A stretch of DNA of 64,000 nucleotides. Source: Closterium sp. NIES-65. Taxonomy: Eukaryota; Streptophyta; Zygnematophyceae; Desmidiales; Closteriaceae. The position numbers were made by a program, and so were the translations under genes. Below are positions 46,659 through 57,738 of this stretch, one piece after another; positions within the stretch are counted from its first letter, which is position 1; every line of letters begins with the position of its first letter. The notes under the pieces were generated by a model. The model did no database searches and was not told the origin of the DNA. It was given only the letters and a program-made list of their open reading frames with translations. The stretch lies in contig CANXME010002011.1 of assembly GCA_948144175.1 (NCBI GenBank), forward strand, positions 124,001 through 188,000, written 5' to 3'.

Positions 46659-49600
46659 CTACCCTTGGGTGTTCTGCGAGCCGGGCTGGCTGGCAATACC
46701 CACGACCAGCATGTAGATGGACGAGCCAATGCTGGTCACACAGATGATGGCAGCCCACACGATCATGGCCCATGAGGTCTTGCGCTCCCACCCATGCACC
46801 ACTCCCGACCGGTCCCTGGCAGCACGATAGGGGGAGAAGAGAGGGGGGAAGAAAGGCAGAAGAGTGAATCAGGCATACAGCAGTGAGCCAATGCTGGTCA
46901 CACAGATGATGGCGGCCCACACGATCATGGCCCATGACGTCTTGCGCTCCCACCCATGCACCACTCCCGACCGGTCCCTGTTGGTGAGTGATTAAGCGAG
47001 ACGGGAGAGGAGAGGTGAGTTGATAGGTGAAGGAAGAGGTGAGGGAAGAGGTGAGGGAAGAGGTTCGCTCACCTGAGAGCACTGACAGCAGGGAACGCCA
47101 TGCCGATGATCATGGTGGGTGGAGGTCGCCCCGGTCAAGTCGAACGCGACCCAGATGTTGGGCATGAGTGTGCCAATAATACAGATCCCCACCAGCTGCT
47201 CTCCAGTAATAATCCAGAACCTCCTGTCACAGTGAGGGCACAGCCCTACCGGGCCCACTCACCTGAGAGCAATGACGGCGGGGAACACCATCCCAATAAT
47301 CATCGTCGAGGTCGCCCCGGTCAAGTCAAACGCCACCCAGATGTTGGGCACGAGCGTGCCGATCAGGCAGATCCCCACCAGCTGCACTCCAGTGATAATC
47401 CAGAACCGCCTGTCATCCTCTGCGAGCGACTTCTCCGCGTTGTAGCAAAACAGATCGTCCGTGACGTTCCGGAGCGAGTAGTAGATGACGGGGAACACGA
47501 GCACCACGTGCAGCGCGTACGAGATGCGCACCACGTCGTTGAGCCACTGCTGCCCCGTGAGGACCGGCGAGGAGAAGTTGGCGAGGACGTCCGGGGCGGT
47601 GGCGTCGCCGAAGAGCAGGTAGCCACAGAGCGAGGTGAGCGTGTAGATGGCGAAGCACGTCGCCATGGAGAAACGGGTTACCGCTGTCATGTTCTGCTCC
47701 GTGCGATCCTTTAACTCCACGTAGATGGGGTGGACTGGAGGGTGGGGGATGTGGGGTGGGGAGAGGAAGGGGAGGGTGAATGTGGAGGGAGGAGGGAGGG
47801 AGGTTGGGCAGGGGCAGAGGGAGAGATAGAGGGAGGGACAGAGGAATCGACAGAGAGAGGGGCGGTGTGGGGAATGGGCGGAGACAGAAGGAGGGGTAGA
47901 GGGAGCAGGGGCGGAGGGAACGCCATACAGAGGGAGTTTGGGGGCAGATGAAGGGGGAGATGAAGAGGGAGAGGGAGGAAGAAGGGAGGGTGGCACCTGT
48001 GTGGGTGGCACCTGGTGTGGGTGGCACCTGGTGTGGGTGGCACCTGTGTGGGTGGCACCTGGTGTGGGTGACACCTGGTGTGGGTGGCACCTGGTGTGGG
48101 TGGCACCTGGTGTGGGTGGCACCTGGTGTGGGTGGCACCTGGTGTGGGTGGCACCTGGTGTGGGTGGCACCTGGTGTGGGTGATACCTGGTGTGGGTGAT
48201 ACCTGGTGTGGGTGGTACCTGGTGTGGGTGGTACCTGGTGTGGGTGGTACCTGGTGTGGGTGGTACCTGGTGTGGGTGGTACCTGGTGTGGGTGGTACCT
48301 GGTGTAGGTGGTACCTGGTGTGGGTGGTACCTGACAGGAAGGGCTACTCACTGTTGAAGTGGCAGATGTAAGCTGTGGCCATGACCTGAACACATTCAGT
48401 CAGGCACGATCCGGGAGGCTGTTACCTGGTGAAGGTGGTATCTGGTATAGGTGGTACCTGCTCATGGCGGTACTCACTGTTGAAGTGGCAGATGTAAGCA
48501 GTGGCCATGACCTGAAAACATTCAAACAGGCACAACACAGATAGGATAACGGAGGAGAGGAGGGCGGTGGTGAGAGGTGTTCATAGCAGACGCGGACAGA
48601 TTGAGGCGAAATTCTGACTATTTAAGAGTCGTTTCAAGCAGAGAAGAGGGCGATGGTGAGGGGGTCGCGGCGGCAATGGATGGAGAAAACAGGTAGATTT
48701 GGGTGGCGCAGAGAGAGGCACGGGGGGAGGCAGGAAGGGAAAGGAGGGAGGAAGGAGTGGGGAGGAAGGGGATGCAAGGGAAGGGGAGGGGAGGGAAGGG
48801 GAGGGAAGGGAAGGAAGAATAGGGGGGAAAAGGGCAGAGAAGGGAACGGAGGAGAAAGGCTGGAGAAAAAAAGGCTGGGAAGGGAACTAGAGGGGAAGAG
48901 CAGGAGAGGGAAGGGCAGGGGAGCGTACTGGGAAGACGGAGCAGAGAGCAGCGAAAAAATTAGGCGCGTTAACGAAGGGTAACCAGCGAGGCGAAGGGAG
49001 AGTGCCCTCGACCAGCTTGATGATGGTGATAATAAGAGTGATCACAACGAAGACGACCGCTAGAATAACGGCGATTGCTGACGTGTAATGCAGTGAATCT
49101 GACAGCGAGGAGAACGGGGAAGAGGGACGGTGGAAAGGAGAGGAGCCATTGGCGAAGCTGATGTGGTGGTGAATGCGACGTGGCGAATGCGATGTGGCGA
49201 ATGTGATGTGGCGAATGTGATGTGGCAAATGTGATGTGGCAAATGTGATGTGGCAAATGTGGTATGGCAAATGTGATGTGGAATTTGACGCGGCGCATGT
49301 GATGTGACGGTGTGTCGAATGCGACTTGTTGATTGTGATGTGGTGGGTGTCGTGAGGTATATTTGATATGCGACGTTTCATGTCGTAAATATGGCACTAC
49401 TATGGCGAATATTGTGTGGTGCACGGGCGAGGATCCTATCCGTCATCCTTGCCTAGACCTAGCAAATCCATAGCGTGCAACTCCACGCCGTGAGAATCGT
49501 ATCTTGATTCTGTTCCTTCCACTCGACTCACCGACGTGACGGAAGGACGCCAGCGGGATGAGCACAACGAGCGTGACAATAACGAGTACAAAGAACCGCG

Positions 49601-50183
49601 TGTTCCACCACGCGGCCTCCCCGCCGTTCCACTCTTTCAGCAGGCCCGGATGCGCCGAACCAATGCTGGACCACGTCCCCGCTAGCACGTCCGCGATAAT
49701 AATCAAATACACGACGCACAACCCGAAGTTGTTAATGAGGACGGATATATCGAGTACGAGCCTCCACTTGGGCCCGCATTCCTGCAGCACCAGGTCGCCG
49801 TACGACCACACCTGCTGCACCGTCGTCGTTTTGATCAGTAATTCCAGAGATACTTGCGTTAATATCCCCATCGCGACGAGCGCGATGATCCCGAGGGGGA
49901 TCCCCAACACGCGCATCGTTCCGGGGAGACCCATGATTCCCGCGCCGACCACGGTGGTCACGAGATTAAAGACGGCGGAGGAGAACGAGGCGCCTTTGAA
50001 ACCGTGGCGGCCTGCGCCCATGTCGAGGAAGCGGTCCTGGCTGTGCTGCAGCGGGTGCGGGGAGGCGGAACCGGCGGAGCTGGTGGAATCTGTAGCGCGG
50101 AGGGAGTCCTTTCCGCCGTCCGCGGACAGGGATGAGCCATAGTCGGAGAATGCTGGGCCCTGGACAAGCTCTATGGCCGACAT
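46659..50183 (-). CDS. AAAP/SLC38-type amino-acid transporter (AVT6-like)
   Basis: Exons, minus order: 50183-49532, 49098-48929, a 34-nt exon (48511-48478, or its twin 48385-48352), 47734-47263 and 46815-46659. They give 494 aa. Polytopic membrane transporter, about 11 helices, moving neutral or acidic amino acids with protons or sodium, probably at the vacuolar or plasma membrane. Evidence: a cytosolic Ser-rich N-terminus of about 60 residues; AVFNLVTTVVGAGIMGLPG (residues 70-88, the family's first helix); LHYTSAIAVILAVVFVVIT; MATAYICHFN; NMTAVTRFSMATCFAIYTLTSLCGYLLFGD; LVGICLIGTLVPNIWVAFDLTGATS; last helix WAMIVWAAIICVTSIGSSIYMLVV. Total coding length divides by three with exactly one of the twin 34-nt exons. 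Exons 3, 4 (tail) and 5 are duplicated. The substrate cannot be told from sequence. Confidence 0.85.
46869..47228 (-). repeat. Echoes of transporter exons 4 (tail) and 5
   Basis: 47228-47073 repeats the last about 155 nt of exon 4 including its donor, with a small insertion that breaks the frame. 46977-46869 repeats the acceptor and first about 95 nt of exon 5, then ends GSLLYA and stop. If this copy were used the transporter would lack its last helix. Confidence 0.85.
47986..48340. repeat. 16-bp minisatellite in transporter intron 3
   Basis: About 20 copies of GGTGGCACCTGGTGTG, grading into GGTGGTACCTGGTGTG, between the downstream 34-nt exon and exon 4. The unit contains CACCTGGTGTG resembling a splice-donor complement (ACCT), so many weak donor-like sites exist on the minus strand. 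Frames here (VAPGVGGTWCGWH and similar) are repeat artefacts. Confidence 0.88.
48352..48511 (-). repeat. Twin 34-nt exons of the transporter
   Basis: 48511-48478 and 48385-48352 have the same length, both have AG before and GTGAGT after, and differ at one site in the exon. Both encode VMATAYICHFN. Because 34 is not a multiple of three, including both would shift the frame, so use must be exclusive. Confidence 0.88.
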
Positions 50184-51394
50184 TGTAACGAGCGTGTGAC
50201 GACTGACGTGCGACGACAATCCTTGTGCGACGCCAGACGTGCAACTTCTTGTTATTGAACAGGAGAAATAACAGGACTACTTCTATTACCCTTGCACTCC
50301 AAATCTGCTTAATCGTGGAATGATGACCGTTTGCAGGAGTCCGTTCACTCGAGGTCTCAAGCCACGAGCACTGAAGAGCTTATCAAACTTCTCACTGCTG
50401 AAGGCTGGAACTGAAATTCTTGGAGATTCAAGTTACTGACCAAACAAAAAGCAGCTGTTTTCGAGGGAGTGTCTCTGTCTGTGTCCCTCAGAAACCTGAC
50501 TGACTGAACGGTTGGGTGGAATGACTTGACTGACTGACTGACTGCGCGCAAACTGGACTTGGGGGGAGGGGCTTGTTCGGGGATTGGGGCAGCGGAAAGT
50601 CCAGAGCAACAAGGAGAGGGGGGGGAAGAGGGGGGGACCGCGGAAGCGCACCCATTTTGAGAACGGAAAGCGGCATGGCGTGGGGGAGATCTGAGAAGTG
50701 GGATGGGGTGGTCTGGGAGACGGGGATTTTCCTCGTGCGGAGGAGATCCCCAGAAGCCATGTTTTGTGCTGCCGGGCACAAACGCGGGGTGACTTGGCTC
50801 CGAGCTGACCCCAAGGCTGTGGAACCTGCGCTTCGGTGACTGAACGAGCATCTTATTGGCTGGCTATTCCCTGTGATGGCTCGGCCCGAACCTCAGGGTG
50901 CTTGCAGAACTTCCAGGGGTGAAGGTCTGACTCTCAAGCAAGAGCGCTTCGGCTCGAGGTTCTGACGCGACGGTCTGACCGAAAAAACCCTGGTGATCGA
51001 CAACCGTCAGCGGATCAACCTCCAAGAGCATCCTGCCCGTTGAACTCGGCACAGTGAAAATCAGAAGCACTGTTACGCTTGTCAGACTGGGCACCTGACC
51101 TGACAAGAAGGCAAGGACTAGGAAAAACTCGTACTCTATACAGAGTACAACAATCGTCATTACAATGACAAGCCCCAGGCAGAACTTTTCGTTCACTGCT
51201 TACACCCGACTTATTTCCAAACAACCTCACGTACCACAATCTCATACCCCCTCAAAACCCTGTTTCCTAGTCTTCATATTCAGGGAAGCACGCAGCATAT
51301 ACTCCAGCCCGTTTCTCGTTACTGTCTTTCCAGCCAAGCTACCCACTAAAGTATTGTCAGCAATTCCGTATAGCTGTCGTCTGCAACTAGCAGC
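50184..51394. promoter_or_regulatory. Divergent intergenic region between transporter and NOB1
   Basis: 1.2 kb between two start codons pointing away from each other, so both promoters and 5' UTRs lie here. I see a (GACT)n run near 50505-50545 and no confident TATA box. No coding frame with family features. Confidence 0.5.
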
Positions 51395-54300
51395 ATGGCC
51401 GCGGCTCCAGATGACGACTTCCCTCCGCTAGTTGCGCAAGAAGCTGTAGCGCCATCCGAGCTCCCCAACCCGAAACCCGCTTGGGGAGCGCCCCGCGCAG
51501 TGTCCCTGCGTGAATCCCTCCTCGAATCCGCGGAAACGGATCAAGGCGGGTCCGGGAGCTCCGCCGCTTTCTCTCACGGAGCCAATGCGGTCTCGAGCGG
51601 AGCTGACGTGGCATCAGGCGGGCAGATACCCTCCGCGTCCGGCGCCGCCGCATCCGGAGCGGTTCAGTGTCTTGTAGTGGACGCGAATGTTCTTATATCG
51701 GGGACGGCCTCGTTACAGAAATTTGCCAGCGAAGCGGAGATTGTGACTGTACGCGAGGTGCTGGCGGAGGTTCGGGATCGCACCGCGCGGCAGCAGCTGT
51801 CCGTTCTCCCCTTCGATATCAAATGTCGAGAGCCCAGTGATGAGGCGATTAAGGAGGGTACGTTAAGGAGCACAAGAAGTTTAACCAGGGTGCGCGGAAT
51901 CAGGAGGGTAGTCTTCTAAAGAGATCGAGTACCCCTTCAAATGTGCCATTCAGTGTTGCCCAGGGTTTCGGTTTTTACGTAATTCCCGCAACTGCATGCG
52001 GCGCGGCTCCCTAGCTCAATGGCTCAGATCAGATTCCCTCCCCCCCCCCCCTTCTCCCCTCCCCACCGCCTCCCTGTAACCCCCTTCCCTCTCTCGCGAA
52101 CTTCCCCTTCTCCCTTCCCGCTGCTTTGTCTCCGCCTCCCCCAGTACTTCGCTTCGCGCGCGCCACGGGTGACGTGGGCACTCTATCCGCCGTCGATTCC
52201 AAGCTGCTCGCGCTCGCAATGACGGAGGAAATTCGGTCTCACGGCCGCGCGAATCTCCGCGCCGCCCCCGCCCGCCCGGTGTTTCAGAAGAGGACAAACG
52301 TCGCGATGCGCCAGGCGCTGCCCGGGTGGGGCGCGGAAAACGTGGCGAATCCGGATGAGTGGGCGGGAATTGACGCGGTAGCGGACGATGGGGGGAGCGG
52401 GAAGGGGAAGCGGAAAGGGGTAGGTGGATCGCGGATTTTAGGGGTGAGGGTTTTGGGGGAGGGGGATGAGAACGCGGAAGGTGAAGAAAAGGGGGAGGAG
52501 GCGGGGGAGACGGAGACTGGCGGGAACGGGGGCGCGGAGAGTGTGGAGGCGGAGCTTCAGCAGATGAACCTGGGCGGAAATAGGGAAGCAGGGGAAGGGG
52601 GGGAAGGAGCGAAAGATGAGGCGCGGAAGGGTGGAGGCGGGGAAGCGGAGCAGGCGGGGGAAATGCCCGGGTGGGAGACAGTTGGGGGGGGAAGGGGGAG
52701 AGGCGGGGGAAGAGGGAGAGGGGGACGCAGATGGGCGCCTCGGGAAATAAAGCCGGTCGTAGCTGAAGAGCGGTTCGAGGGAAAATTAGTAGTGGCTGGA
52801 GTAGACGCCTCTAAGCGGGGAGAGCCAGCTGACGTGGCGGGTGGGCATGCTGACTCAGCAGGACGAGCAGCAGGAGAGGAGGGAGAGGGAGAGGAGGGAG
52901 CGGGTGAGGAGGAGGACGAGGGGGAGTGGGAGGCGGCGAGGGGGAAGAGCGGGCGGCGGAGGTGGAAGCGCAGAGCAGGGAAGCGCGCTGCCATGGAGGA
53001 GCTGGCGCGCATTGCGCAGGAGCAGGCGCAGCGCGCAGCCGCGCTGGCGGGAGGGGCAGTAGCAGCAGGGGGTGATGGTGGCGGGGAGGAGAGTAAGGGT
53101 GGGGAAGAGGAGAGAAAGGATGGGGAGGAAGGGGGAAAAGTTGGGGAAGAGGAGGTGGTGGAGGAGCAAGGGCAAGGTGGGAAAGTGGGTGAGGAAGAAG
53201 GGGAAGGGGAGGAAGAGGAGGGAGGCGGAGAGGAGGAGGATGGAGAGGAGGGAGAGGAAGAGGAGGGAGAGGAGGAGGGAGAGGAGGAAGGGAGTTTGGA
53301 TGGCGGCAGTGAAGCAGCGTCCACGTCATCATCATCGTTATCCGCGTCAGCAGTGGCCCTGATGACGTCAGACTACGCCATGCAGAACGTGGCACTGCAG
53401 ATGGGCCTGCGCCTCCTCTCCGCCCAATCAGGGATGCGCATCGCCCAGGTGCACAGGTGAGCCTTCAGGTGAAGAATCAAGGGCACATGTGAGCCTTCAG
53501 GTGATAAAGCAGGTGCATAGATGAGCTTTCAGGTGAAAAAATAGGTGCACAGGTGCCTTCAGGTAGCTTTCAGGTGTTTTTAGGATGAGCCGACTGCTTA
53601 GCAGGCCTGATCTATCTTTGATTACTCCGCTCACTGTCTCCCCTCCCTTTGCTCCCCTGCCTCCTTTTCTCCTCTGCTGTCCCTTGCTCCTTGCTCCTTG
53701 CCCTTCGCCCCTTCCCTTTTCCTCTCCCCTCCAGGTGGGTGCAGCGCTGCTCTGCCTGCTCTGCGGTAACGCCCGACATGACGAGGGTCTTCTGTCCTGA
53801 CTGCGGCAACGGCACCACACTCAACAAGGTGACGTGGCCTCCCTACTCGCTCTGCGTCACTTGTACAACTTAACAAGGTGAGCGGTCACCTGAAGGTGTA
53901 CGGTCAGCAAGGTGAATAGTCCACAAGAAGATCTCGCCTCACCTGAAATGCACATACTCTCGTGCTCCCTCCCCGCCTTCTCTTTCACACACACACACTC
54001 TCTCGCCCCCCCTCCTCTCGCGCATGCGCTCTCTCTTCCCTTTCTCTCACACACTCACTTCCTTCCCCTCCTCCCACTATTGCACGTGCGTGCAGGTGCC
54101 AGTGACTGTGGGAGTGGATGGTGTGGTGCATGCAGGCGTGCACCTGAAATGCCCTGTTGTCTCTCTCATACTCACTCCACTTACTCTCATACTCACTCCC
54201 ACTCCCTCATACTCTCTCCGCGCTTCCCTCACTTGGCAGGTGACAGTAACGGTGGGAGTGGATGGTGTGGTGCATGCAGGCGTGCACCTGAAATGCCCTG

Positions 54301-55095
54301 TTGTCTCTCTCATACTCACTCCACTTACTCTCATACTCACTCCCACTCCCTCATACTCTCTCCGCGCTTCCCTCACTTGGCAGGTGACAGTGACGGTGGG
54401 AGTGGATGGCGTGGTGCATGCAGGCGTGCGCAAGCGGCACAACATTCGAGGCAGCAAGGTGAGGCTGAGAGGGGGCGCTACAGGGGGGTAGGTGGAAAGG
54501 CAAGGCACACCAAGAATTGGGAGGAGCGAGTGATGAAGGTGGAAGGGTAAGGGGTGGCATGGGGGAGACAAGCACTCATGGGTGTTTGGGGAGTGGATGG
54601 CGTGGTGCATGCAGGCGTGCGCAAGAGACACAGCATTCGTGGGTAGCAAGGTGAGGGAAATAGTGACACAATCACCAGATGAGGCAAGGACCATGACTAC
54701 ACCGGTGACTTCCCCCACTGACGTGCTGGCTCCTGACTCACTCGTTTACCCATGTTCAATCCCACCGCTTTCCCCATGCGCAGTTCTCCCTGCCCATGCC
54801 CAAGGGAGGCAGGGCAGGAGCAGCCAAGGACCCTGTCTTGAGGGAAGACCAGCTGCTTCCCAAAAACGGACGACGGCGATTCACCAAGAAGAAGGGCAAG
54901 CCCACTGACGTGCTGGCACCTGATTTCGTGACGTTCTTTGATGAGGTGGGCGAGGGGAAGGCGGGGGGAGGCGGCGCGGTGAACAGCCGAGCCGTGGTGG
55001 CTACGATTGCGGCAGGCGGGGACACGAGGAGAATGGCTGTTGCTCTGGGGTTGAAGGTTAACCCCAACAGGGTGAAGCGGGGAGGGAACAAGTGA
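51395..55095 (+). CDS. NOB1: NOB1 endonuclease for 18S rRNA 3'-end maturation
   Basis: Exons 51395-51857, 52145-53456, 53735-53828, 54384-54458 and 54784-55095 give 751 aa. Cuts 20S pre-rRNA at site D in the late 40S precursor. PIN domain: CLVVDANVLISG with Asp96, VREVLAEVRDR, then across the intron FARATGDVGTLSAVDSKLLALA with the further acidic residues. Zinc ribbon with Cys597, 600, 612 and 615 (CSACSAVTPDMTRVFCPDCGN). The tail is the family's KRHNIRGSK, FSLPMPKGG, DVLAPDFV and LKVNPNRVKRGGNK. Longer than animal NOB1 (about 410 aa) because exon 2 codes a large Gly/Glu-rich disordered insert (about residues 220-560). All junction phases agree. Exon 4 occurs four times; only 54384-54458 is complete. 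Confidence 0.92.
54095..54741 (+). repeat. Echoes of NOB1 exons 4 and 5
   Basis: The acceptor and first half of exon 4 (VTVTVGVDGVVHAGV) occur at 54095 and 54240 before the full exon at 54384; the period is 144-145 bp and the intervening CTCATACTCACTCC text is copied too. A fourth copy without acceptor, but with the exon end and donor, lies at 54591-54650. A 23-nt piece of exon 5 (PTDVLAPD, 54901-54923) recurs upstream at 54713-54735. A short echo of the exon 3 end lies at about 53865-53878. Confidence 0.88.
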
Positions 55096-56024
55096 GGGAT
55101 ACTTTAGCGGGTGCATTCCTGTAGTGGCTTGATGCTGACTTGTCTCAGGCTGCTTGCGGTGGTGCTGGGGGTCGTGGTGGTGGCGGCGGTGGTGGCCGCT
55201 TTTGAGGTGCCTCGAAAGTGCGTTTCTGTAGTGGCTTGATGCTGACTAGTCTCTGGCTGCTTGCGGTGGTGCTGGTGGTCGTGGCAGTGGCGGCGGTGGT
55301 GGCCGGGGGAGGGGGGTACAGTATGAGGAAGAGGAGTGCTGGGACTGAACTGAATGACGTGGCTTTTGAGGACTTTTGAGTCGACTCGGTACCATACGAG
55401 GATGGCTGGTGCACTGGGCCTGGACCGGGGCTGAACAATAGTGGGGGAAGTGAATAGAGTGTGCTTTTGGCAGATTTGTAGGGGCACGGTTTAGGGTTGA
55501 GGATTGATGGGGATGTCTGGATTCAAGAAACGAAGAGCATGGATTGTGAAGGAAGTGGATTGTGGGTAGGGCCATTATCATTTTGATCTGCATTTCTTTG
55601 TTGTTTTCTATCAATATTCTGGGGGTACCGTTACCCTAAATCAAACCTCCATGTCAAGGAAACGGAGGTACCGGTATGCTTACTGACCAAGTATACATTA
55701 TTCATCAGCCCACTTCTGCCACTCACACAACCAAGCGTCCAACGTTCCCCATCTTGATTCACTACAGCACTTCGCATGTGTAGTTCCTATAACGGGGACG
55801 AGCAGCAGCAGCAGGTGGAGCAGCAGGAGCGTCAGGAGAAGCACCAGGAGGAGGGGGAGAGCAGGCGGAGGGTCAGGAGAAGCACCAGGAGGAGAGGAGG
55901 AGAAGACTGCTGCAACCCACTCGATTCCCATTTGGTCAGCTACCGTGTTATCGACTACACACACACTCAAGCCGGGCCATACAAGTGTAACACGCCCTGG
56001 TTATTAGAGTAAGCACGGGCTCGA
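55096..56024. other. Convergent region between NOB1 and FAS1 gene 1
   Basis: Holds a tandem duplication of about 108 bp (55116-55222 and 55224-55305, GGTGGTGCTGG-rich) just after the NOB1 stop. A palindrome GAGTCGACTC lies at 55378-55387. There is a purine-rich AGCAGGAG stretch (55800-55900). No gene is supported; 3' UTRs of both neighbours are expected. Confidence 0.6.
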
Positions 56025-57738
56025 TTAGACGGGGGGCGGCGGGGACGCCATCCCGCCCGTGGGGGGCGGGGGAGAAGCGATAGTAGCGGGGGGAGGCGAC
56101 GCGGTAACAGCGGGGGGAGGCGACGGTGTAACTACAGGAGGCGGGGGGGAGGCGGTAACCGACGTGGGCGGAGGCGGAGAGCTGACCACAGGAGGCGGAA
56201 GGCTGGGGGAAGCGGGAGGGGTCGGAGGCGGGGACTTGGGCGGGGATTTGGGGGAAGGCGGGGGCGGGGACGCGTCGCCGCCGTCGTCACCGTCGTTGCC
56301 GCCGTCGTTGCCGCCGCCATTCGCGGGCGGGGCGCGGTAGACGTCATCGGGGATGAGGAGCGAGTCGACGAGGTGCAGTTGGAACGACGTGGTGTTGGCG
56401 AGGTTGGGTGCGACCATCGTTGACTTGGAGCGACCGCTGCCCGACCGAAACACCACCGTGAAAAACGCGCTCTCGTCCGACTTGAACACGGGCCTCTTCG
56501 CGAGCGTCGCGAACTGTTCGCACGGGATTGGCGAGGGGGGAATAGTTGGAACGCATGGGAATATTAGGCATGAGAACAGGTAGAAAGGTGGGGGAGGTGT
56601 ATGCGCCTCAGACTCTTACTTACGGACAGAGAGAATGCGGCACACTCTAGCTCATGGACAGAAGAGAATGCGGCACACTCTAGCCCATGGACAAAAGAGA
56701 ATGCGGCACACTCTAGCTCATGGACAAAAGAGAATGCGGCACACTCTAGCTCATCGGCAAAAGAGAATGCGGCACACTCTAGCTCATCCATTCCTATTCG
56801 GCATGTGTCCCGCTACAAGCATACCTTTCTATTAGCCGCGAACTCGACGAGCTTCGTGTAGTCGAACTTGTTTCCGAGAATCATATGGTATCGGAGCGTG
56901 GCGCGCGCTAGCAAAGGGTTATTGATGTACGGCGACGCGGGCGGCAGCGACTGCAGCGCGTCGGGGGACGGCACGAGGAACGTCGCGCCGCTGGTGCCGG
57001 CCTTGACTGTCGCCTCAAGGAGCGTCGCCAGCAGACCTGGAAGATGCACGGAAGGAATGAGAAAGCGTCAGCGCAGTCAGCGAAATCTGCCAGTGCCGGC
57101 CTTGACGATTGACTCTGGGAATTTCTGCAGCAGACTTGATGGCGGAATGGAAGGCGAGGAAGAGTAAACACTCACTTCTGGCACCATGAACAAAGTAACA
57201 CGCAATTCTGAGGCGCCTTGAACAAAGTAAACACTCAAATTCTGAGGCGCCTGAAAACAAGTTGATGTTTACCTGCTTTTTGAAAGAACTCTACGAACTG
57301 CTTCTGCTTGCTCAGCGACATCACCAGCGTGAACACCTTCTGCGCGTCAGCGAGGTTCACCATAGCGGGTCCGCCGTCCCCGGCTTCGGCCTTCTTCCTC
57401 TTCGGAATGAGCCGTTTAATCAGACCCTTCTTTTTTTCCGGCGCTGGTGAGCTTGTCTTGGGTGGCGAGGAGCTCTTTGGCGGGGATGGGGACTTCGGGG
57501 GCGACTTTTTAGGCGGTGATTTATCGCTCGAAGTCGCCAGCGGAGTCGCGGTGGATCCTGCTGCATACGACTTCGATAGAAGCTCTCTACCACTCCTCTC
57601 GCTGCTTGCTTCCAGCTGTGTGGGTAGAGTCGACGCGGCCATGGAATGCCTACCCAGCGCGCATGGCGCGGCGCATAGAGCTACAACGGCCACAAGGAGA
57701 AGGCACGCCCGGAAGGTTAGGCGCGGAAAACGCGCCAT
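56025..57738 (-). CDS. FAS1-domain protein 1 with proline-rich tail
   Basis: Exons 57738-57273, 57036-56825 and 56513-56025 give 388 aa. Signal peptide (RACLLLVAVVALCAAPCALG, residues 9-28), a basic KSPPK region, then one fasciclin domain: DAQKVFTLVMSLSKQKQFVEFF, ATFLVPSPDALQSLPP (H1-like), LRYHMILG with the conserved Tyr-His, and LHLVDSLLIPDDVY (H2-like). The tail of about 110 residues is SPPPP and SPPKSPP, typical of hydroxyproline-glycosylated wall proteins. No C-terminal hydrophobic segment is seen, so no GPI anchor is predicted. Secreted adhesion or wall protein of the FLA type. Exon 2's start is echoed in intron 1 (57092-57137). Confidence 0.82.
56626..56790. repeat. 33-bp tandem repeat in intron 2 of FAS1 gene 1
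   Basis: Five copies of a 33-bp unit containing GAATGCGGCACACTCTAG and CTCATGGACAAAA. It is open in several frames because 33 is a multiple of three. Intronic by position (between exons ending at 56825 and starting at 56513). Confidence 0.88.

Noticed and set aside
47100-47714. 204-codon plus-strand frame inside the transporter
   Set aside because: Antisense of transporter exon 4 and its echo.
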